A DNA stretch of 10,492 nt from Bacillota bacterium (GTDB lineage Bacteria > Bacillota > Clostridia > Lachnospirales > WQUN01), in the NCBI GenBank assembly GCA_009782085.1, contig WQUN01000175.1, forward strand, positions 1 to 10,492, read 5' to 3'. The notes under the pieces were generated by a model, which saw nothing but the letters and a program-made list of their open reading frames with translations, did not search any database and was not told where the DNA came from. Within the stretch, counting starts at the first letter, position 1. Each line of letters starts with the position of its first letter. This document shows, one piece after another, positions 6,207 to 10,492 of the stretch. Position numbers and translations under genes: made by a program.

Positions 6207-6241
6207 TTCATCTTTCATCCTTCATCTTTCATCTTTCATCT
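6207..6241. repeat. Heptamer tandem repeat (TTCATCT)5
   Basis: Five uninterrupted 7-bp units run from 6207 to 6241; four are TTCATCT and the second is TTCATCC. The sixth unit decays to TTCGTTT. The array ends 8 bp before the ppdK stop codon (6250-6252), so it lies in the 3' untranslated region, as purine-rich GAAAGAT-type repeats in the RNA. Seven is not a multiple of three, but the array is outside the gene. Copy number may vary by slippage. Confidence 0.9.
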
Positions 6242-6249
6242 TTCGTTTT

Positions 6250-8880
6250 TCACTGCTTTTTCAGCGCTGCCTGCGCCGCCGCCAGCCTCGCTATCGGCAC
6301 CCTAAACGGCGAGCAGGACACGTAATTCAGCCCAAGCCTGTGGCAGAACTCCACGCTCGATGGGTCGCCGCCGTGCTCCCCGCATATGCCCAGCTTGATG
6401 CCCGGGCGGGTCTCCTTGCCCTTTTCGACAGCGATCTTCATCAGCGCGCCGACGCCGACCTGGTCGAGCTTGGCCGTCGGGTCGCCCTCGAAGATGTTCC
6501 TGTCGATGTAGTCCTTGAGGATGATCCCGGCGTCGTCCCTGGACAGGCCGTAGGTCATCTGCGTCAGGTCGTTCGTCCCGAAGGAGAAGAACTCCGCGTC
6601 CTTGGCGATCTGGTCGGCGGTCAGCGCGGCGCGGGGGATCTCTATCATCGTGCCGACCATGTAGGCGAGCTCAATGCTGCTCTCCGCCATGACCGCTTTG
6701 GCCGTCCTGTCAATGATGTCCTTGATATAGCGAAGCTCCTTGATGTCGCAGATGAACGGGACCATTATCTCCGGTACTATGTCGAAGCCCTTGTTCCGCT
6801 TGACCTCTATCGCCGCTTCGATTATGGCCCTGATCTGCATCTCGGCGATCTCGGGATAGCTGACGACCAGGCGGCTGGCCCTGTGACCCAACATCGGGTT
6901 GAGCTCGTGCAGGGCGTGGGCCTTGGTCTTCAGTTCCTCGACGGATTTGCCCATGTCCCTCGCCATGACCTCGTAGGCCTCGTCCGTGGTCGGCAGGAAC
7001 TCGTGCAGCGGCGAATCCAGCAGGCGTATCGTGACCGGCCTGCCGCCCATCGCCTCAAAAATGCCGATGAAGTCGCCCTTCTGGAACGGGAGCAGCTCGT
7101 TAAGCGCCGCCGCGCGCTCCTCCCTGGTGTCGGACATTATCATCTTGCGGATCTTGGGTATGCGGTCCTCCTCGAAGAACATGTGCTCCGTCCGCGTGAG
7201 GCCGATGCCCTCCGCGCCGAATTCCACGGCCTTCGCGGCGTCGTGAGGGGTGTCGGCGTTCGTGCGCACCTTCAGCTTCCTGACCCTGTCCGCCCAGCTC
7301 ATGAACAGGGCGAAATTGCCGGAGATCTCCGGTTCGACGGAGGGGATATCCTCGCCGTAGATGTTGCCGGTGGAGCCGTCCAGGGAGATGTAGTCGCCCT
7401 CGTTGTACCTGTTCCCGCCGAGCTCGAAGTATTTCGCGTGCTCGTTCATTCTGATGGCCTCGCAACCGGACACGCAGCAGCGGCCCATGCCCCGCGCGAC
7501 GACTGCCGCGTGGGAAGTCATGCCGCCGCGGACGGTCAAAACCCCTTTCGAGACGACCATGCCGACGATGTCCTCGGGGGAGGTTTCCAGCCGCACGAGT
7601 ATGACGCGCTCTTTCCGGGCGGCAGCCTCCTCGGCGGCCTCGGCCGTGAAGTAGACCTTGCCGGCGGCCGCTCCGGGCGAGGCGGGCAGGCCCTTGCCGA
7701 TGGGCCTGGCGTTTTTAAGGGCCGTCGGGTCGAAATTCGGGTGCAGAAGCTGGTCGAGCTGCTTCGGGTCTACCTTCATTATGGCCTCTTCCTGGGTGAT
7801 GAGGCCCTCGTTCACCATGTCCACGGCGATCTGCAGCGCGGCGTGGGCCGTGCGCTTGGCGTTTCTCGTCTGAAGGAAGTAGAGCTTGCCGTTTTCGATG
7901 GTTATTTCCATGTCCTGAACGTCCTTGTAGTGCTTCTCGAGCTTCTTGGCGTAGGCCACGAACTCGTCGTAGATGCCCGGCATGGTGGGCTCGTTTTTCA
8001 GGTCGGCGAACGGCTTCGGCGTGCGTATGCCCGCCACGACGTCCTCGCCCTGGGCGTTGACCATATACTCGCCGTAGATGACGTCCGCGCCGGTAGCCAC
8101 GTCGCGGGAGAACACGACGCCCGTGCCGGAGGTGTCCCCCATGTTGCCGAACACCATGCACTGCACGTTGACGGCGGTGCCCCAGTCGTAGGGGATATCG
8201 TTCATGCGGCGGTAGACGAAGGCGCGGGGGTTGTCCCAGGAGCGGAACACGGCCTGGATCGCCTCGTAAAGCTGCTCCTTGGCGTCGGAGGGGAATTCCT
8301 TCCCCTGGTCCTCCCTGTATATCTCCTTGAACTTCCTGACCACGTCCTTAAAATCCTCGGCCGAGAGGTCGATGTCGTTCTTGACGCGGCGGGTTTCCTT
8401 GAACTCGTCCAGGACTCGCTCGAACTTGGACTTAGCCACGCCGATGACCACGTCGGAGAACATCATGATAAACCTGCGGTAGGAATCGTAGGCGAACTTC
8501 GGGTTGCCGGTGGCGGCGGCCAGGCCCTCCGCGGCCTCGTCGTTGAGGCCGAGGTTGAGGACGGTGTCCATCATGCCCGGCATGGACGCCCTCGCGCCAG
8601 AGCGCACGGAAACCAGCAGCGGGTTTTTCGTGTCGCCGAACTTTTTGCCGGAGACCTGCTCGAGTTTGACCATAGCGTCGTCGATCTGCGTTTTAATCTC
8701 GGCGGAGAGCGTATGACCCGAGGCGTTATAAAGCGTGCACGCCTCCGTCGTCACCGTGAAGCCCTGGGGGACCGGAAGGCCGAGGTTCGCCATTTCGGCC
8801 AGGTTAGCGCCCTTTCCGCCCAAAAGGTTTTTCATGGAGGCGTCGCCCTCGGGGAACATATAGACATATTTTGTGCTCAT
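6250..8880 (-). CDS. ppdK: Pyruvate phosphate dikinase
   Basis: The 876-residue, full-length enzyme interconverts pyruvate, ATP and phosphate with phosphoenolpyruvate, AMP and pyrophosphate in the cytoplasm. In anaerobes it often runs toward ATP and pyruvate in glycolysis. The N-terminal nucleotide-binding domain carries GGKGANLAEM (21-30), VSVRSGARASMPGMMDTVLNLG (90-111) and DMEITIENGKLYFLQTRNAKR (323-343). The swivelling domain has the phosphohistidine loop GGMTSHAAVVARGMG (452-466), with His457 as the phosphorylated residue and Thr455 the neighbour controlled by regulatory kinases in other organisms. The C-terminal PEP/pyruvate barrel has LTRTEHMFFE (561-570), FFSFGTNDLTQMTYG (764-778) and GICGEHGGDP (831-840), with Cys833 as the expected acid/base. 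ATG 8880 has AAGGAG at 6 bases. It starts 19 bp after rplL with no terminator between, so cotranscription is likely. Confidence 0.98.
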   Translation of the reverse strand: MSTKYVYMFPEGDASMKNLLGGKGANLAEMANLGLPVPQGFTVTTEACTLYNASGHTLSAEIKTQIDDAMVKLEQVSGKKFGDTKNPLLVSVRSGARASMPGMMDTVLNLGLNDEAAEGLAAATGNPKFAYDSYRRFIMMFSDVVIGVAKSKFERVLDEFKETRRVKNDIDLSAEDFKDVVRKFKEIYREDQGKEFPSDAKEQLYEAIQAVFRSWDNPRAFVYRRMNDIPYDWGTAVNVQCMVFGNMGDTSGTGVVFSRDVATGADVIYGEYMVNAQGEDVVAGIRTPKPFADLKNEPTMPGIYDEFVAYAKKLEKHYKDVQDMEITIENGKLYFLQTRNAKRTAHAALQIAVDMVNEGLITQEEAIMKVDPKQLDQLLHPNFDPTALKNARPIGKGLPASPGAAAGKVYFTAEAAEEAAARKERVILVRLETSPEDIVGMVVSKGVLTVRGGMTSHAAVVARGMGRCCVSGCEAIRMNEHAKYFELGGNRYNEGDYISLDGSTGNIYGEDIPSVEPEISGNFALFMSWADRVRKLKVRTNADTPHDAAKAVEFGAEGIGLTRTEHMFFEEDRIPKIRKMIMSDTREERAAALNELLPFQKGDFIGIFEAMGGRPVTIRLLDSPLHEFLPTTDEAYEVMARDMGKSVEELKTKAHALHELNPMLGHRASRLVVSYPEIAEMQIRAIIEAAIEVKRNKGFDIVPEIMVPFICDIKELRYIKDIIDRTAKAVMAESSIELAYMVGTMIEIPRAALTADQIAKDAEFFSFGTNDLTQMTYGLSRDDAGIILKDYIDRNIFEGDPTAKLDQVGVGALMKIAVEKGKETRPGIKLGICGEHGGDPSSVEFCHRLGLNYVSCSPFRVPIARLAAAQAALKKQ

Positions 8881-8899
8881 ATACTACTCCTTTGCGAAT

Positions 8900-9280
8900 T
8901 TACTTTAGCGTTACCTTCGCTCCGACTTCCTCGAGTTTCTTCTTGATCGAATCGGCCTCGTCCTTCTGCGCGGCCTCCTTGACCATCTTCGGGGCGCTGT
9001 CCACCAGGTCCTTGGCTTCCTTCAGACCGAGGCCCGTGATCTCGCGGATGACCTTAATGACCTTGATCTTCTCCGCGCCGACTTCCGTCAGCTCCACGTC
9101 GAACTCGGTCTTTTCCTCCTCGGGCTCCGCCGCCGCGCCAGCCGCGCCAGGCGCGACCATGACGCCGGCCGCCGCCGACACGCCGAACTCCTCCTCGGCC
9201 TTTTTGACCAGGTCGTTCAGCTCCAGGACCGTCAGTTCCTTGACGGCCGCGATGATTTCGTCGATTGATAATTTAGCCAT
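8900..9280 (-). CDS. rplL: 50S ribosomal protein L7/L12
   Basis: The 126-residue protein forms the flexible ribosomal stalk that recruits and activates translation GTPases; two or three dimers bind the L10 C-terminal helix. The N-terminal dimerisation helices are about 1-33 (SIDEIIAAVKELTVLELNDLVKKAEEEF region), followed by an Ala/Gly-rich hinge (34-56) and the globular domain (57-126) with the conserved KIKVIKVIREITGLGLKEAK (71-90) and DLVDSAPK. Length is normal for the family. ATG 9280 has AGGAGG at 5 bases. It follows rplJ by 68 bp, the usual order, and precedes ppdK by 19 bp. Confidence 0.98.
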   Translation of the reverse strand: MAKLSIDEIIAAVKELTVLELNDLVKKAEEEFGVSAAAGVMVAPGAAGAAAEPEEEKTEFDVELTEVGAEKIKVIKVIREITGLGLKEAKDLVDSAPKMVKEAAQKDEADSIKKKLEEVGAKVTLK

Positions 9281-9348
9281 ACTTTCCTCCTAAATTTTCG
9301 GTTATTGTCTTTCGGTTGTTCCGTTGTCACGCCTGCTTACCGGACCGT

Positions 9349-9843
9349 TTACGCGCTCTCCGCCTGCTTTTCCGCTATCGCGTTCACAAGCCTCGCAAAG
9401 CCGGCCATCGGCGACTTGAACGAGCCGAGCAGCCGGGAGATGAGCTCCTCCCTGGAGGGGATGCCTGCCACGGCCTTGATCCCGGCCGCGTCGTAAAGAT
9501 GCGACTCCACGACACCGGCCTTGAATTCCAGCTTCGGCATGACCTTTATCTGCTTGTCGATGAGGCTCGCCGCCAGAGTCGCGTCGTTATAGGACACGGC
9601 CATGGCCGTCGGCCCGGCCAAATACGGGTCAAGCCCCTCGAACTTCGTATCCTTGATCGCGAAGCCGACCATCGTGTTCTTGTAGACCTTGTAGTCTATC
9701 CCGGCCTCGCGCAGGATCTTCCTGAGAGCCGTGTCCTGGAGCACCGTGAGGCCCCTGGAGTCCACCAGCACCACGGACTTCGCGCGGGAGAGCTTTTCCT
9801 TTATCTCGTCAATGACGACCTGCTTGCTTCCAAAATCGGGCAT
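9349..9843 (-). CDS. rplJ: 50S ribosomal protein L10
   Basis: The 164-residue protein is the base of the ribosomal stalk. It binds 23S rRNA through its N-terminal domain and carries L7/L12 dimers on a long C-terminal helix (about 133-160). Family marks include VVLVDSRGLTV (24-34), the block YKVYKNTM (51-58) and LAGPTAMA (75-82). ATG 9843 has a near-perfect AAGGAGGTGA (9857-9848), with the GGAGG core 7 bases from the start. In Bacillus subtilis the L10(L12)4 complex represses its own operon by transcription attenuation; the leader upstream here has the same parts. Between leader and gene lies an inverted-repeat element (9892-10041). Confidence 0.98.
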   Translation of the reverse strand: MPDFGSKQVVIDEIKEKLSRAKSVVLVDSRGLTVLQDTALRKILREAGIDYKVYKNTMVGFAIKDTKFEGLDPYLAGPTAMAVSYNDATLAASLIDKQIKVMPKLEFKAGVVESHLYDAAGIKAVAGIPSREELISRLLGSFKSPMAGFARLVNAIAEKQAESA

Positions 9844-9891
9844 TTCTTCACCTCCTTCCGCTGTAATGCCTTGTAATGCCTTTATTTCTTG

Positions 9892-10041
9892 TTAATACCA
9901 CAACGAACATTGTCCGAAAACCGGCATTATCGTAGGGTCGGGGTTCCATCCCCGACCGCAAAACGCCCTGTATTACACATTCCCGGGCGGCATGGAAGCC
10001 CGCCCCTACAGGATTTACGCAAGTGTTCGTTGTGGTATCAA
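9892..10041. repeat. MITE-like inverted-repeat element in the rplJ leader
   Basis: The ends TTAATACCACAACGAACATT (9892-9911) and AGTGTTCGTTGTGGTATCAA (10022-10041) are 20-bp inverted repeats with two mismatches. Inside are two related GC-rich hairpin-like arms in opposite orientation: GTAGGGTCGGGGTTCCATC (from 9932) and, on the other strand, GTAGGGGCGGGCTTCCATG (from 10009 downward). Such arms resemble dispersed intergenic repeats seen in many clostridial genomes, from memory and without a family name. It encodes nothing. In RNA it would fold into one large stem with inner branches. No obvious short target duplication is visible beside the ends. Confidence 0.75.
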
Positions 10042-10061
10042 CCTGTTGACATTGCCTTCCG

Positions 10062-10097
10062 TGCGGCCAATTCCCGGCCGGACAGTTCCGGGCCGCA
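10062..10097 (-). other. Second GC-rich hairpin after the attenuator
   Basis: TGCGGCC (10062-10068) and GGCCGCA (10091-10097) form a 7-bp stem with internal CCGG pairing options. In the - strand RNA it comes directly after the terminator T-run, sharing one base. It lacks a T-run of its own, so it is more likely a structured leader segment than a terminator. The function is not known. Confidence 0.45.
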
Positions 10098-10124
10098 AAA
10101 AAGCCTCCGCGCGGACGTGGAGGC
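10097..10124 (-). terminator. Intrinsic terminator of the rplJ leader (attenuator)
   Basis: On the - strand GCCTCC (10124-10119) pairs with GGAGGC (10108-10103), with additional CG pairs inside the loop region, and is followed at once by TTTTTT (10102-10097). This is a textbook rho-independent terminator about 110 bases after the predicted transcription start and well before rplJ, as expected for an attenuator. Confidence 0.88.
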
Positions 10125-10172
10125 GTAAATCAAATAATAACTGAAGATACCGATTATTATGATTTTGGCCTC
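10120..10172 (-). promoter_or_regulatory. Antiterminator hairpin of the rplJ leader
   Basis: On the - strand GAGGC (10172-10168) can pair with GCCTC (10124-10120), AAATC with GATTT further in, and ATAATAA with TTATTAT around a 13-base loop. The GCCTC used here is the 5' arm of the terminator, so the two structures exclude each other. The GAGGC arm is also the end of the conserved L10-binding sequence, so L10(L12)4 binding would hide it and favour termination. Pairing is read directly; the mechanism follows from the B. subtilis rplJL system. Confidence 0.75.
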
Positions 10173-10228
10173 GGCGGGGTTTACACGGGAAAGCGGGGCT
10201 TTTCCGAAACCGGCTGTCTGCGGCGGAT
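10167..10228 (-). ncRNA. Ribosomal protein L10 leader (L10(L12)4 binding site)
   Basis: Read on the - strand, CCGCCGCAGACAGCCGG at the 5' side and CCCCGCCGAGGC at the 3' side match the hallmark blocks of the L10 leader (CCGCCGaAGACAGCaGG ... CCuGCCGAGG, recalled from the Rfam L10_leader family). They enclose an irregular stem with the A/G-rich internal loop expected for the kink-turn that L10 recognises. It starts about 8 bases after the predicted transcription start and leads straight into the antiterminator. Confidence 0.88.
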
Positions 10229-10242
10229 TTAATTATGGGAGG

Positions 10243-10271
10243 ATTATACGCGAACAGAAACGGGATGTCAA
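10243..10271 (-). promoter_or_regulatory. Consensus sigma-A promoter for rplJ-rplL-ppdK
   Basis: On the - strand TTGACA (10271-10266) and TATAAT (10248-10243) are separated by exactly 17 bp: both hexamers and the spacing are perfect. Transcription should start near 10236, just before the L10 leader. A perfect promoter fits a highly expressed ribosomal operon whose output is set downstream by attenuation. Confidence 0.93.
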
Positions 10272-10492
10272 TAGCGGACGGAAGGAAAAACACATCCTCC
10301 CGCCCATATTTAACAAACATCACAACTGCCTTAAACGGTGGTTTACGGTGTATATATTTCGGTAATGCGGACGGCCTTGCCCTCAGCGAACTCCTGGGTT
10401 TGACACTTCCCCCCAAAACGGAGCCAACAAACGTGATAAACACGTTAAAAATACGACAAAACCCGAAAAACGTGGTACACAATATTTATGTG
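10272..10492. other. Gene-free edge upstream of the rplJ promoter
   Basis: I see no supportable gene in this stretch. The AT-rich - strand side has a short perfect dyad AACGTG-ATAAA-CACGTT (10430-10446) that could be an operator or chance. An open frame on the - strand (10482 to 10015) runs through the promoter, leader and repeat element and is not credible. rplA and rplK, the usual upstream neighbours of rplJ, are not within the window. Confidence 0.5.

Noticed and set aside
6340..8946. An 868-codon open frame on the + strand opposite ppdK
   Set aside because: Its codons are in exact register with ppdK on the other strand. It stays open only because the GC-rich ppdK lacks TTA, CTA and TCA codons. 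The translation is His/Val/Arg-rich without any recognised domain.
10400..10440. TTGACA (10400-10405) as a + strand promoter
   Set aside because: No -10 hexamer stands at 16-18 bp, and no gene follows inside the window.
10355..10447. A short - strand frame ending EGKAVRITEIYTP, which could be the tail of an upstream gene
   Set aside because: It has only about 31 codons after a stop, with no start or Shine-Dalgarno, and is not recognised.
10015..10482. A 155-codon open frame on the - strand at the right edge
   Set aside because: It crosses the consensus promoter, the L10 leader, both leader hairpins and part of the repeat element, with unlikely composition.

Overview
The window looks like chromosomal DNA of a member of the Bacillota, most likely class Clostridia, with moderately high GC. 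The evidence is strong AGGAGG-type ribosome binding sites, a consensus sigma-A promoter, an L10-leader attenuator of the Firmicutes type, a Clostridium symbiosum-like pyruvate phosphate dikinase, and a lipoprotein with a long Ser/Thr/Gly/Pro linker. No species can be named from the sequence alone.

Layout. On the + strand at the left lie a broken, AT-richer gene fragment (89-475), a GC-rich hairpin, and a complete lipoprotein gene (563-1426). Every other gene is on the - strand. Reading in the direction of transcription from the right edge: a perfect sigma-A promoter (10243-10271); an L10 leader with antiterminator and terminator (10097-10228); a 150-bp inverted-repeat element (9892-10041); then rplJ (L10), rplL (L7/L12) and ppdK (pyruvate phosphate dikinase), closely spaced. 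Beyond ppdK is a roughly 310-bp gene-free stretch with a heptamer tandem repeat and two dispersed palindromic repeats. Next is a two-gene unit (a DUF4185-like beta-propeller protein and a GNAT acetyltransferase) with its own promoter overlapped by a dyad. Another copy of the palindromic repeat follows. Last is a three-gene operon: a DUF3795-GNAT fusion, a second GNAT, and an AlkZ-like winged-helix protein, which converges on the lipoprotein gene.

How the genes work together. rplJ and rplL encode the ribosomal stalk and should be controlled by L10(L12)4 binding to the leader and choosing terminator over antiterminator. ppdK starts 19 bp after rplL with no visible terminator, so a central carbon enzyme may share the ribosomal attenuator, an unusual arrangement because rpoB is the usual neighbour. 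The two accessory operons contain three GNAT-type domains and an AlkZ-like protein. Substrates cannot be read from the sequence.

What is most worth a second look: the repeat element sitting between the rplJ attenuator and rplJ; the rplL-ppdK junction; the two inverted ~108-bp repeat copies flanking the two-gene unit; the dyad over its promoter; and the DUF3795-GNAT fusion with a degenerate acetyl-CoA loop. I do not see a CRISPR array, transposase, phage gene or RNA gene, and no clear new defence system. Most of the window is ordinary.
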